A DNA stretch of 64,000 bases. Source: Coptis chinensis. Its lineage: Eukaryota; Streptophyta; Magnoliopsida; Ranunculales; Ranunculaceae. Positions 12,271-24,170 of the stretch are shown one piece after another. Position 1 is the stretch's first letter. Each line of letters opens with the position of its first letter. The DNA lies in NCBI GenBank assembly GCA_015680905.1, contig CM027377.1, positions 34,248,501 through 34,312,500 on the forward strand. Direction: 5' to 3'. The translations under genes were made by a program, and so were the position numbers. The notes beneath the pieces are model-generated. The model did no database searches. It was given only the letters and a program-made list of their open reading frames with translations, and had not been told where the DNA came from.

Positions 12271-15200
12271 TATAACACCTCGTATTTTTATTTAATATTT
12301 TCCTAGTACAATAAATAATAATAATAAAAAAAAAATAAGATATAAGATTAAAAAAAATGATAAATATTAGAAAGAGATAGGGTAAATAGGATAAATCCCA
12401 TTCCCTATTTTTAAGGGGCTTTTGAAAAAAAAAAAGCTTACACAGGAGTTTACACGGAGAGTTTTAAAACAATGGAGAGAGAGAGAGAGTTTTACTCAAA
12501 GAAGAAAATAAAGGTTTCTTGTTGGGGATTTGCTGGCAACAGGAGCGTATCACGAGTGAGTAGATTTTTCTTTTTACTTCTCTTTGATATATATTGGCTT
12601 CTAAAATCAATTATCGTAATTATTAATGTTTTGTGGTTTGACAAAAGATCGGTTAGAATGGATGATGCAAGTGTTGTTTGATATGGTGTCAATGTTAACA
12701 ATTAAAATATAATGGGTAATTTCCACGTTGGTTTTCTGTTGGATAATTTCGTATGTATTAATACACTTATCTTGTGCATGCTGGATTTCTCCTCTTAAAT
12801 TTTGTTAAGGTTTGGTTACTTATATTAACTAGGAATATTTGAGAAGAAGATGAACTGAAAAAGGGTGACCTGAAAAACTACACTGCACAGTCAGAAGTTT
12901 CTTACTAGATGGAGGTCAAATTATTAAGACATTTTAGTCTGACATATTAAAACTTTAGACAGATCCAACGGTTGGATTTCTGTCGAGGTGCGCATAAACG
13001 TGACAGGCTATAGTGTTTCTACACCAGAAAAACTGCAGTGCGCAGTCTTTTGTTTCTACTTAGATGGTGACCTTTCCGTACTCGGATTTGTATGAAATTA
13101 AATCCATAGTTTCCTGACACATTGTAGTCTTCCATATTAGATTTTTAGATTTATCCAATGGCTTGATATTTGTCGAGACTTCCATTAGTGGGACTGGTCG
13201 TAGTAGAAACTACACCAAAAAATTGATGGGCGCAGTCCTTTGTTTCTGCTTAGATGGAGGTCAACCTATTATCAGATTGACCTCAAATTTAAATCCGTAG
13301 ATTCTTGATCTCCAGTTAAATGACATATACAAATTTTAGGCAGATCCAATGGTAGGTTGTCTGTCAAGGCACGGATTAACAAGATTGTTAGAATTAGCTA
13401 AAGTTTAAAATGGATATAGTTGGGTGGTTACATGATGGCATTAGATGGTCAGTGGTTATTATACTTTCGATATATTATTACTATTATGGAAATATTGGTG
13501 TGGAATGAAAAGATATCTATATGTTTTCTTTTATCGTGATTATTAAAATATTTGGAGAATTGGTTAAGAACTATGAAGGCTTGATTCCAATCCTGAAAGA
13601 TTTGGATATGTATGCAGCTTTAAACAAAAGTGCAGTCACTATATCTATAATATATGTATTAGTTTGTGTGATAACTATGTGATTGTGTTAGAAATTATTA
13701 TTGTTTTGAGACTACATAAATATATGTGTGTGAGATAGAAGTTGTATATGAATATAGACTTTAGTATATGTGGATCTATTTTGGACATTAGTGTGTGTGG
13801 ACTTGAATTTGGGCTAATGAACTATTTGTTTACGATATTGTGTATATGAGTGTGGTTATGTAAATTGTATTTGCTTGATTATAAGTCTGTTTACATTCAA
13901 TGATATTTAAGTGCTTGATTTGCCTTTACGCGCGAAAATGACTTTCTGCATGTGTGGTCTGTTTTGACATGAGTAATGCTAGTATAATTAGAAGTGATAA
14001 TAATGTTTTAATGTGTCGCCCACATCTTTAGAATTCTCCACGCCTCAGGATTTGGTAATGAGATATTATGACTTGTGATGTCATGTGATAGATGAATATG
14101 GGTATTCATTGAATGTGCCATGAATGACTCAATAGTTTGGACTGCTCTAGAGAGGAACTAAGGTATTCACCTTGCGGGTTGGTCCTATTCCTTGAATGTA
14201 TGGGAATGTAGGTTTAGGTATTCCTTGAATGTGGCGGGAATGACCTAAGGTATTCATTGAATGTGCCATGAATGACCTGTTAGTATTATGATGGGTATCC
14301 CTTGAATGTGATGGGAATGACCCAAGGTATTCATTGAATGTGTCATGAATGACCTGATATTTTGTTATGCCCAAATGAGGCTTTGTGATTATGTGTATGG
14401 AAAGCCCAGAGATGGTTGTGACTCACAAGTTACGAGTTTACAAGATGAAAGTATGTTTCCTAGAGGCGATATCCCGCTTGGGACATATGTCTTGTAGTGA
14501 TACTCGGTGTGAGTGAGGCACACGGATATGTGTGATTTAGCAAATGTGTGTAGTGCAAATTGTGGAGTAGGAACTAAAAGTTGGGCTGTGTCTTTTAATA
14601 AAGGAGTCAACGAGATAATTAATAAGCAAATTAAAATATTGATTTTACGTGTGATGGAGTTATTGCATATGAATATTTATATATTATGATGTATATGATT
14701 TCTTATGAGAAATGTTTATGTGGTTTGTGTGAGTTGATACTCACGAGGGATGAATGTACTCCATGGTTGTAATCTTCTCGTTCTCATAAATAGACGAGTG
14801 GTTTTAAAGAAAAATATTGACTTTATGTATGAGCGAGTTATTGGATATGATTGGTTGTGTATTATGATATGATACATATGATTTCTTACGAAGAAATGTA
14901 AATATTGTTAACGTGATATAATTGATACGGTGGGGTGATATATTATGTCAGATTATACATTCTCATGATTATGGTGAGAGAAGTAGATATACGAATTAAA
15001 TGTTTAGGTTTGGGAAATCTACTTTGTTTTGCAGAAGGATAGGACTTAATGATATTTTGTGTAGGGACGATGTCCTACCCTTATACAGCAGTGGAAATCG
15101 GTAAGATTTAATTCAATTACTAAGTTATTATAATGAGTTAATATAATGGATGACTTGCTTGGGAAGAAACTATGCGGTTGAAATGATGGAACTACCTGTC

Positions 15201-15654
15201 TTCCAAGCTGAGAATGGTTAAGTTATTGGTACATATAAAGTGTTGTTTGAATAATTAAAGTATGAAACTATTTTATATTTTTAGTCTTACTCATACCAGC
15301 AAATTCGATTTGCTGACCCATGTTTGTTTTGTTTTGCAACGTGGGTGTGTTCTTGGGAACATAGATGGTGGAGTGCAGTGGATAAGGACACCTGATTTGG
15401 AGTTGCTCTTGGAGTCTTCTGGTTTAAGATTTTCTGAAGGGTACGGTTTTGTTTTGAGACAAATGTAATAGAGTTGGTTAGTTTCTTTGTAGTTTAATAA
15501 TATGATTTATGGATTGTTCATTTTAGTCATCTTTTGATTTTTGTTTTGTATATATCGTGTTTGATAACAGGGTTATGGGTTTTGTTTCACCCCGGGTTTC
15601 CAGATAATTGAATATAATTGTCTTAAATATTGTCTGGAAATTTGGGGTGTGACA
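12271..15654 (+). repeat. Right LTR of the gypsy element
   Basis: Starts just after a polypurine-like stretch with the family-typical TAACACCTCG and ends GTGTGACA. Its first 1.1 kb has no partner in the left copy and carries a degenerate tandem repeat. It abuts the PPR remnant directly. Confidence 0.75.
12850..13390 (+). repeat. Three degenerate tandem units (150-185 bp) in the right LTR
   Basis: Three diverged copies share the order: ACTGCxCxGTC, TTTCTxCTTAGATGGAGGTC, a poorly conserved stretch, AGATCCAACGGTTGGATTTC, TGTCGAGG, and a CTACACC end. They start at about 12856, 13022 and 13203. Non-coding. Confidence 0.7.
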
Positions 15655-16299
15655 GCCTTCCCCCCTTCCATGCTAGATTGGACTACACAATATGCACGCA
15701 AGGGATTCATACCCGATATTATTTTTTGTTTTATTGGCAAGCCTGTTTTAAATGAGATCAGTAACTCTTCGGTGCTGGCAGGTTCACCCAAAGATTTTAC
15801 TAATTTTGCTAGTTGGCACCTGCATTCACACCCGACATCACCACGTACACCACCCTTTTCCGCCAGTTCTCCAAGGTCGGGAATGTCTTGGGTGCACAAG
15901 AGGTTTCCAAAGATTATTTCCAAGGATTTCAATACAACTGTTTTACACTTTTACTCTATGCGAAAGAATGTGATCGAGGCTGATAGCGATGTTCGCGGTG
16001 TCCTTAGTTCTTACTGGGGCCATGTGTAAAACTGGAAAGCTAATTGAGGGAAGGAAACTTTTTGACTCTCTATCTGCATTTGAATTAGAATGCAATGGCA
16101 ATGGCTGGATGTTTACCTCAATGCTGCTAGGTGCCCTCTATAAAGTGGGGATGTTTAGTGAATCTCAAAATATGTTCGATCAGTGAGATGAAAAAGAAAT
16201 AACTTTATGTTATTGACAACGCCGGATTCAATATCAGGGTCAGAGCATGTGCAGATTATCACTCCTAGGTCAGGGAGGTTTTTCAGCAGATGCAGAAAC

Positions 16300-17086
16300 T
16301 GTTGTAAGCAGATAAAAGAAAACAATAGAAGACAAGGACAGAATAACAGGTAATAACCAAGGCGCGGATTAGGCTGTCCTTAAGGAAAGATTTAAGCCCC
16401 TTCCAATGGTGCGAGAAATGCAACGATGGCGTCTTCCTCACGGGATTCAATGGTTAACAAAGAGACTGACTTTGCACTAGAAACGGACTACCCTCTAGAA
16501 CGAAATATAACTCTCTCGGCGGCACCGGACGGGGAAGAAGAGAAGAAGAATAAAGCAATTAATGGTTTCTGTTTCTCTGATTCGTGTGGGGTGGGATGAA
16601 GGGTTGTGTATCCACGAAGTTACGTTTACGTTTTATTTGGTATACACGAGTTCTCTCTCTGCCTATCTCTCTGTTCTGTGTTGATCTTTCTCTATGAACA
16701 CAGCAGTGTTTTATATAGAGGTATGATCGGTTACCAGATGGGAGAAGGACACCTCTCAAAGTCGGTTTCACAAAACCAAGTCGAAGTAGAACTCTAGCCA
16801 CCCTAGCCGAAACTTGCAGCAAAGTTTAGGCAATTGGTAAGCCACTACCCACTAGACAATAATCCCAAGCCCGAACCCGACACGATGCAACGCGGTGCGG
16901 GGCGGGCAGGCGCGCGCACGTGTGGCTTTGGGTAAGTCCTCCCTCCTAACATAAAAGCCTTTGTACCCTAAGGGCACGCCCTTATGATGGAGGAATTTCT
17001 CATATACCTCACTTGCTAGTGGTGGTTCACCAATGTAGGACTAAACAACACACAAGTATTTTGAAATACTCTTGGAGATTCCAACA
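16300..17086 (-). repeat. Copia 3' LTR (element on - strand)
   Basis: On the - strand it begins TGTTGGAATCTCCAAGAGTA and matches the copy at 19035-19797. It includes the conserved pair AAGGGCGTGCCCTTAGGGTA and GGCTTTTATGTTAGGAGGGA. Confidence 0.9.
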
Positions 17087-17726
17087 ATCCCCCACTATTT
17101 CAAAATACTAATAGTCCCCCACTATTTTGGAATAGGATATTACAAAAGAAATGGGTTAACGAAATGCCAGAGAGAATCGAAAAAACAATGCATAAGATAC
17201 TGGTGCTTTTCGGGCTTGAACCAGTCATAAGGTAACATGTTTTATAATACGTGAAAGTGGTGGATTAAAAAATCTTTGAACCAACATTCCCTTGTAGTAA
17301 AATAGAGCACATGCACCCACATTGTTCTTTCATTATATGCCCGTTACAAGCGGTGTTTGCTTTTTTGGCCCTTCTTGTTTGTGTTCCATGAATGCTCTAG
17401 AGTACTTGCTTGAATACTCATAAGAACCGACCTAGTTCTACATTCATGTAGGTGGATATCCATCAAGTGTACAGAGCAGTTAGAATACACTATCTCATAA
17501 CAAAATAATGGACTATGGATTCCATTAAGAGTAAGATAACTCATCCTTTCTCATTGCAATTCAAGTTATACAAAGTATACAATAATGCTATCTAGTCATA
17601 GGGTGGGACATCTCAAAGAAAGATAATAGCATACCAGAGCGACGAGGTGACTTGTTTTTCCCTTTGAACCTACTTCATGGGATCTCCAATCACATAGGTG
17701 GGGTTGCCGTCAGTGTCGCCCTCTAT

Positions 17727-19030
17727 CTAAGGCAAAAGTCCCATCCCCCTCGACGTTTCAACCACTTGTCTCCTGTTAAGCGGTTTTGTCAAAGGATCGG
17801 CCAAATTTAACTCTGACCTTACATAATCAATAGCCACAACTCCAGATTCCAGCAGCTGCTTTATAGACTGTAGTCTCAGACGAATATGCCTGCTTTTCCC
17901 ATTATACAATTTGCTCTTTGCCTTTGCTATCGCGGCCTGACAGTCACAATGCATAGGTACAGCTGGAGGCGGTTTTGTACCAATAGAAAGATCTTCCAAG
18001 AGGTTTCTAAGCCACTCAGCCTCAGCACTTGCTTTATCCAAAGCAATAAGCTCGGACTCCATGGTTGAACGAGCTATCAAGGTCTGCTTAGAAGATTTCC
18101 AAGCGACTGCACCTCCACCTAGGGTGAAAATATAACCACTAGTGGACTTGATATCATGAGAATCAGATATCCAGTTTGCATCACAATAACCCTCTATCAC
18201 AGGTGGAGTTTATCTAAACCGTATGCCGTAATTCATTGTTCCTCTCAAATACTTGGCTAGTCTCTCTAACGCACTCCAATGTTCCTGGCTAGGACAATGA
18301 TCAGATCCGCTTAACACCGCTAACTGCATAAGCAATGTCGGTCTAGTGCAATTCATCAAGTACATGAGACTACTAATAATTTGGGCATATCTAGACTGAA
18401 GGACACCATGTTGAGCATTTTTCTGAAGTTCACTATTTGCCTCATAAGGTGTTGACACAGGCTTACTATCATAAAAGTTAAACTTCTTCAAAAACTTCTC
18501 AACATAATGCTCTTGTGAAAGCGTATAGCCATCACTGTTTCTGATGATTTTGATTTCAAGAATCACATCAGCTTCTCCCAAATCCTTCATTTCAAATTGG
18601 GAGGATAAAAACATCTTGGTGTTTCTCACAACATCAAGGTTAGGACTCATGATTAATATGTCATCCACATATAGACAGATAATCACATATGTATTCACAT
18701 CAAAAGATTTAAAGTAAATACATTTATCAGGATAATTTATGTGATATCCATTAGACATCATGACACTGTCAAACTTTTCATGCCATTGTTTTGGCGCTTG
18801 TTTCAACCCATATAAAGACTTAACTAACTTGCATACCTTATGCTCATTTCCTGGTACTATCGTACCCTCAGGCTGCATCATATATATTTCTTCATCAAGA
18901 TCACCATTCAAAAATGCAGTTTTTACATCCATTTGATGAATAAATAAATTATGAATAGCAGCTATAGCCATTAGAACTCTTATAGAAGAAATCCTAGTTA
19001 CAGGAGCATAAGTATCAAAATAGTCAACCT
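17727..19030 (-). pseudogene. Copia pol remnant: reverse transcriptase and RNase H
   Basis: The reverse transcriptase part shows QMDVKTAFLNGDLDEEIYM, SLYGLKQAPKQWHEKF and CLYVDDILIMSPNL (the YVDD catalytic box). The RNase H part shows [20 protein letters not shown] and [20 protein letters not shown]. The motifs place it in Ty1/copia. Fossil copy, not a host gene. Confidence 0.92.
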
Positions 19031-19034
19031 CTCA

Positions 19035-19797
19035 GGATAAAAGAAAACAATAGAAGACAAGGACAGAATAACAGTTATAACCAAGGCGCGGATTAGGCTG
19101 TCCTTAAGGAAAGATTTCGCCCCTTCCAATGGTGCAGAAAGGCAACAGTGACGTCTTCCTCACAGGATTCAATGGTTAACAGCAGCCTGACTTTGCACTA
19201 GAATAGACTACCCTCTAGAACAACAATATAACTCTCTCTGGCGGCTGACAGGAAGAAGAGAAGAAGAATAAAGCAATTAATGGTTTCTGTTTCTTTGATT
19301 CGTGTGGGGTGGGATGAAGGGCTGTGTATCCACGAGTTCTGTTTCTGTTTCGCTGGTATACACGAGTTCTCTCTCTGCCTATCTCTTTGTTCTATGTTGA
19401 TCTTTCTCTATGAACACAGCAGTGTTTATATAGAGGTATCGGTTACCAGATGGGAAAAGGACACCTCTCAAAGTCGGTTTCACAAAACCAAGTCGAAGTA
19501 GAACTCTAGCCACCCTAGCCGAAACTTGTAGCAAAGTTTAGGCAATTGGTAAGCCACTACCCACTAGACAATAAGCCCAAGCCCAAGCCCAAACCCGACA
19601 CGACGTGACGCGGGGCGGGCGGGCGCACACGCGTAGCTTTGGGTGAGTCCTCCCTCCTAACATAAAAGCCTTTGTACCCTAAGGGCACGCCCTTATGATG
19701 GAGGAATTTCTCATATACCTCACTTGCTAGTGGTGGTTCACCAATGTGGGACTAAACAACACACAAGTATTTTGAAATACTCTTGGAGATTCCAACA
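19035..19797 (-). repeat. Copia 5' LTR (element on - strand)
   Basis: Second LTR copy, same start (TGTTGGAATCTCC on the - strand at 19797), about 760 bp. Small ORFs in both LTRs are not genes. Confidence 0.9.
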
Positions 19798-19903
19798 GAA
19801 ACTACGTCATTGATAGGTGATTTGCTCGATCAAAATGATGAGTTTATGGTATATCTTGATGATATCTACGACTTTGATGTGGTTCTTTCGTCCATGCAAC
19901 GTT

Positions 19904-20049
19904 AGGAAATCATTGGTGGCGCCAATTCATTGGTGTCTAGGTTGGCTTTAGGTGTGACTGTCAATCTTTTATTGTTCTTGGAGCTCCTTGATCTTGATTG
20001 TGACTAGAGTGCGGTAAATGCTTGTACTCTCATCGGTTTCCAAGTTCCG
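19904..20049. other. Short intergenic stretch
   Basis: Sequence between the PPR stop and the LINE-like element; nothing recognisable. It joins seamlessly to 29919 once the LINE-like element is taken out. Confidence 0.5.
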
Positions 20050-20280
20050 TTTTGCTAACACTTTTTTTTTTTTTTTGAAAAAAAGTAAGCTGGGGTTAAG
20101 GTATACCCCCACCTGATATTATTGCAAAAGGTTAAACCTTACAAGCTAAGCCTCCCTAAGAGTTAGATCATTGAAAGGAGGAGCACAAAGACACTATATC
20201 AACAGGCTTCAAACCTAACATACATAAGATAACATATTAGTCATCCTACAATCGAACTTAAGAAAGTAGAGATGATAATC

Positions 20281-21583
20281 CTACTTTCTAGTCATGATTT
20301 CTTTAACAATCTTAGAATGATCCTTTCTAAGATGAGTCTGTGCTTTCTCATAGTTGCAAAAGAAACCTTCGCAAGCACAACACACATAAGTAAGTCCCAA
20401 AATATCATCCCAAAACTCTTTGGTGTAGTCTTCAAGATTTCTCATCTTCTTGTTTTTCATTAGCGACTTTACCTTCTTCATCATAGCAAGCGTAGGCTCT
20501 ATTTCTCCTGAAGAACGCTCTTGGATCCTTTTGCTTCTTTTTGGCTTCACAGTAGTCCATTGATTTTGATCCTTAGAAGGCGCTGAGCTCTTATGCAAGC
20601 CAATTGTTGGGGCTACTGTAGCAGCATCCGTAAAAAATTCGGTCTCATTCTCTGAGAGATCATCATCTTCATCCTCATATCCAGCAATTAGCCCTTCATA
20701 CATGTTTCGTTCTCTACTACTTGGCAGTTGGTTAATCGGAATAACTCTAGGCTGATGACTTTATGTTGGTGTAACCGTATTACTCTTATCTCTCTGGTTA
20801 TTTGAAGCTCCTCTTTGCGATTGAGGAGTATCCATAGTTTCACCAATCCTATTTACTATAGGAGTTGTTATCTCAGCAGGCACATAAAGTGCTAATTGAA
20901 GTCCAATGGAAGGATCAGCTCCAGTATCATGTCCACTAATATTGAGCTCTTCAACCACTTGTTCCATTCCCCGAGCACCACTACTACGGCCAGATTCTTC
21001 GTTCTAACGAAGGGGAAGGACCCACACAAACTATTGGTAATCGACTCTGCAAGAGGAGAGTTCGGCACCACAGTAACATTCTCTATAATGGTCTGGACCA
21101 CCACTTGAGTAGGAAGCTGATCAATCCTTGTTGTTGTTTGCTGAGCACCAGCATTACTGCTCTACCATTTACATTTCTTCTCGGAATCCAAGTATTAACT
21201 ACTGATTTTATTGCATTTGTTTGTCTTGTGTCCAAACTTCATACAGGTGGAGCAGGAGGAAGGTTTCCATGGATACTCGACACCAATGCTCATTTCCCTC
21301 TCACCAACTTCAATACTAACAGATTTTGGGTAGTGAAAGAGTAATGGAATCTCAACACATACCCTCGAAAATGATAGTCTCTACTTTTTAGCAGTGGCTT
21401 CATCCATACACATGGGTTTCGCTACCAAACTTGCAAGAAAAGACAGTCCATTTTTCGTCCACAACTCTTTCGGAACATTTGACATCTTAATCCATACTGG
21501 AACAGATTTTGTTTCTCATCCTTTCAGCCTCAACATTCCAAGGTCTGATAATGAAAATTCTCCCAGCAATAAAGATTGGCCCC
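20281..21583 (-). pseudogene. DUF4283 protein, C-terminal part with CCHC knuckle
   Basis: Starts directly with PIFIAGRIFIIRPWNVEAER, the second half of DUF4283, then VWIKMSNVPKELWTKNGLSF and VCVEIPLLFHYPKSVSIEVG. A zinc knuckle CSTCMKFGHKTNKC (C-x2-C-x4-H-x4-C) lies at about 21210-21252. After a low-complexity middle the last ORF (20703-20281) is acidic then basic and ends with YVCCACEGFFCNYEKAQTHL RKDH, a C2H2-like pair of cysteines and histidines. In-frame stops between about 21350 and 21500 and near 20760 break it. Confidence 0.8.
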
Positions 21584-21899
21584 CACTACACCAGAATTTA
21601 AGAATTAGGACACACTCTTGGGACTATATACCCCGTCTCTAATTAGGAACAATAATTACCGTCTTAAATTGTTTTAACCCCATCATACTGCTTTTTTAGG
21701 TTGACTTAGGATTACTTTGGTTGACTGAACGACATTAGTTTTCGTCCCAAATCAGAGACTAGACATTGCGTGCTTTTCCAGTTCGGTGACCGTCGTAGAT
21801 GATTTTCAGAGAGAAAGTGATTCACTTGTCTTTTTTGCGCTCAACATTTCGTGACTATTTGACTACCCCGCCCATTATTTCTTTCTTTCACTAACCCTA

Positions 21900-22226
21900 G
21901 TATAAGAAGAAAGTGAGGATTTGGTGGGAGGGCTCTGACAGTAAATCTTTGGTGGTAGTGGTTTGAGTGTTTGATAGTAAGAGCTTCAAATCTCTCTCAA
22001 AATCGACAAGAGCTTCATCTCTCTCTCTCAAGTTTTGGAAACCCACACACACTCTCTCTCGTCAATTTTCGTTTTTGTTAGAACCCCAATTTCTAGTCAA
22101 GGGTTGTGCAAATTTCTTAAATTTTTAGGTTTCATATTTTCGCTTCAAATTTTGCTGTAGATCAGAGAAATTTCGGAGAAGAAGATGGACAACAAAAATG
22201 TAATCGTCTGCGACAATGGCACCGGG
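21900..22226 (+). pseudogene. ARP2: ARP2 leader and first coding exon (captured fragment)
   Basis: ATG at 22185 opens MDNKNVIVCDNGTG, the start of actin-related protein 2, a subunit of the ARP2/3 actin-nucleating complex. The exon ends at 22226 with GGCACCGGG|GTAGTAA, a plausible donor. Upstream are CT-rich leader sequences (about 22010-22070) like a native 5'UTR, so a promoter region may have been carried along. The next ARP2 segment (YVKCGFAG) was not found downstream. Fragment captured by the CACTA element. Confidence 0.8.
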
Positions 22227-22814
22227 GTAGTAATAATTATTTTTTTGATATGGTTAGTGTTTATTCCTTTGATGAATTAGATAGTTTCATTTTTGTAAGG
22301 GCAGTTTGATCAAAATGTTTGCTTTTGGTTTTGATTAGTGGTGAAATTGCTTGTTTTGGAGGTTTTATGTGTTTGATTGGTCAAGTTTTAGGTGAAAATG
22401 TGTTTTTTTATGTATTTTTTGGGATGTCCCTTGTGATGGTGTTTCTGGTTAGATATTGATATTCTGTTAGCATGTTAAAACATGAAACCTATTTGCAGTT
22501 CAATAGTTTTTGTTCTTCTGGAGTTATTCAGTAAATGTATTTGGTTATTTGAATGCTAGTTTAATCAAAATGTGATGAAGTGACCATGGACTGTGAAGTT
22601 GTTGAATTTAGGATACATAAATAAATGAATTTATTCCAAAATTAACATAATGTCATTTGGTAGTACTACTAAATTAACATGATCTTTTTAATATTGGGAT
22701 TGTTCAGAATTGGGATGATATGGGCCATGTTTGGGATCATGCATGTTTCAATGACCTAAAAGTAAATCTTTTCATTGGCCCTGACACTCATTTATTGTGA
22801 AATATTATAGGATT

Positions 22815-22818
22815 GGCT

Positions 22819-22880
<62 letters not shown>
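22815..22880. repeat. (TA)n(CA)n microsatellite
   Basis: A long TA dinucleotide run passing into CACACA. It lies in the CACTA element downstream of the ARP2 exon. Confidence 0.95.
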
Positions 22881-23239
22881 AAAATAGATCCAACAGAATG
22901 TAAGATTTTACTAACTAACCCACCTCTTAATCCTTCAAAGAATCGTGAAAAAATGGTTTAACGGTTTATCTTTAGACCAAACATCTCAGATTAGTGCAGT
23001 AGCTTGCCCAGAGTCAAGATACCTGCCCTGTTGTGGTTTTATATTTGTCAATCTTGTTCTGTTGGGTGTGTGTGGTGTGTGTGTGTTTTTATTTTCAATA
23101 TGCAAACTTAAGGTAATGTAATTGTGTGAGCAGTGATTAGCTACTAATGCATGTCTAGCATATTGCGTACGAATAAGTTTCATCTAGTGGTGTCTTGACT
23201 GCTGCAGCTAATAACTTGTTGCATATTACATGTTTAGCG

Positions 23240-23530
23240 TATTCCTAACTGATGCAGCTAATAACTTGTTGCGCCTCAAGCTAGCCAAGGAACTTGGGGT
23301 CAAAATTGGAAGTCCATGGGTTACTTTGTTCAAGGCTGAAAGCTTACCGGCATTTGTTTCTCTGTTTCTCTTTTAGCTAATCCATATATCCTATATAAGA
23401 TTTTTCCACCTGAAACTGAAGAAACTCTAAATGCCCCTGCTGTAGCAACTTTGAAACTAGAGCAGATGGGTCTTGTGACAAAGAATGAATGCGTGATGGT
23501 GGGTACAATGCTTTTTGCAGTTTCATTGTG
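23240..23530 (+). pseudogene. Chloroplast dicarboxylate translocator (DiT) fragment
   Basis: Translates as AANNLLRLKLAKELGVKIGS, PWVTLFKAESLPAFVSLFLF, then in a shifted frame ANPYILYKIFPPETEETLNA and LEQMGLVTKNECVMVGTMLF AVSLWIFG. This order is characteristic of plastid 2-oxoglutarate/malate and glutamate/malate translocators (SLC13-like, DiT1/DiT2). A frameshift near 23370 and lack of the rest of the gene show it is a captured, dead piece. A copy of the GCAGCTAATAACTTGTTGC motif also occurs just upstream (23205-23223). Confidence 0.75.
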
Positions 23531-24170
23531 GATCTTTGGGTGAGTTTTCAGCTCCCTACTTTACGATTCTATTGCTCATCGTGACAACATCTTTATAAAC
23601 ATGCATGGTTGACAATCGGATTAGTGTGTATTTGACTTATTAAGCAATACAAGCGAGAAGAAAAAATAAGGAAGGAAGTGTCAGGCTGCTGACATGTATA
23701 TTTGGACCCTGTTATGTGCATGAACTTAGTGTAGACTCCTAGAAAATCGAGTGTCTTTATTTGTTATTTAATTTTTGTGCTCCTGAAACTTAATGGTAAT
23801 AAGCTTTGGCTTGGAAGTAGCCTGAGTTCGAACACATCATGGTTATTTAAATACCCTTGGAAGCGTTGGCTTGGAATTTAAAAGATGAAGCTGACTTTCG
23901 GTTCACGGAAGGATCTCATTTTTGTATGAACCACAGAACTGGTAGTTATTATTCATGTGACTAAAATGATGATATGATCTTATTCATAGCTTTCTAAAGA
24001 TCCTGCTAATCCCCCCCTTCCGAACTGATATAAGAATAAGCGAGTCAGACACACAACTTTTGAAAAATATTATATTATGAGGTGTTATATCTTTTTTCAC
24101 TTTCGTGTTTTTATTTTCCCTCCCCTACTCAAACTGTGTTGGATTTTTTAATGGGAATCTCTTGTAAACA

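Larger units (their letters stand above)
9482..15654 (+). mobile_element. Broken Ty3/gypsy element, Tekay/Del-like, mostly LTR
   Basis: Two directly repeated LTR copies flank a short non-coding middle. The left copy ends GGGGTGTGATA at 11776 and is followed at once by a tRNA-type primer site, TTTGGTATTAGAGC. The right copy is preceded by CAGGACGAGATTCCTTTAAG, which resembles the Tekay/Del coding end plus polypurine tract, then starts TATAACACCTCG at 12271 and ends GGGGTGTGACA at 15654. No gag or pol remains. The right LTR (3.4 kb) is longer than the left copy (about 2.3 kb). The copies differ by a few percent by eye, so the insertion is old but not ancient. Broken. Confidence 0.8.
16300..19797 (-). 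mobile_element. Broken Ty1/copia element with LTRs and 5-bp TSD
   Basis: Direct LTRs lie at 16300-17086 and about 19035-19797 and differ visibly, by several percent. The 5-bp target duplication GAAAC is at 16295-16299 and 19798-19802, so both outer ends are those of one insertion. On the - strand the right LTR is the 5' one, and a polypurine stretch (AGTGGGGGAT) sits against the 3' LTR near 17090. Only the reverse transcriptase and RNase H part of pol is present, so the element is broken. It lies inside the PPR remnant and is younger than it. Confidence 0.9.
15655..19903 (+). pseudogene. P-class PPR (restorer-of-fertility-like) gene remnant, split by a copia element
   Basis: In broken frames the stretch 15830-16294 translates to PPR repeats: PDITTYTTLFRQFSKVGNVL, GFQYNCFTLLLYAKE, MCKTGKLIEGRKLFDSL and SMLLGALYKVGMFSESQNMF. 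The gene's tail resumes after the retroelement. Across the GAAAC target site the host reading is GFSADAETTSLIGDLLDQND, then DEFMVYLDDIYDFDVVLSSM and a stop at about 19903. GFSAD-x-TT-S-x-x-x-DLL is a typical ending of mitochondrial PPR proteins of the restorer-like group. The 5' half is missing at the gypsy LTR border. Earlier frame breaks near 15970 and 16184 show it was probably already decaying. Confidence 0.75.

Noticed and set aside
12472-12701. Overlapping 69-codon ORFs on both strands
   Set aside because: Inside the gypsy LTR near a GA-rich tract; no domain, antisense mirror frames.
14147-14610. Two - strand ORFs of 75 and 73 codons
   Set aside because: They lie in the gypsy LTR minisatellite and its flank; periodic peptides (HSRDTHHNT, HSMNTLGHSRHI) mirror the DNA repeat.
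15573-15932. 119-codon ORF on the - strand ending in the gypsy LTR
   Set aside because: Antisense of the PPR remnant; the + strand carries PPR motifs, and the frame continues into LTR sequence.
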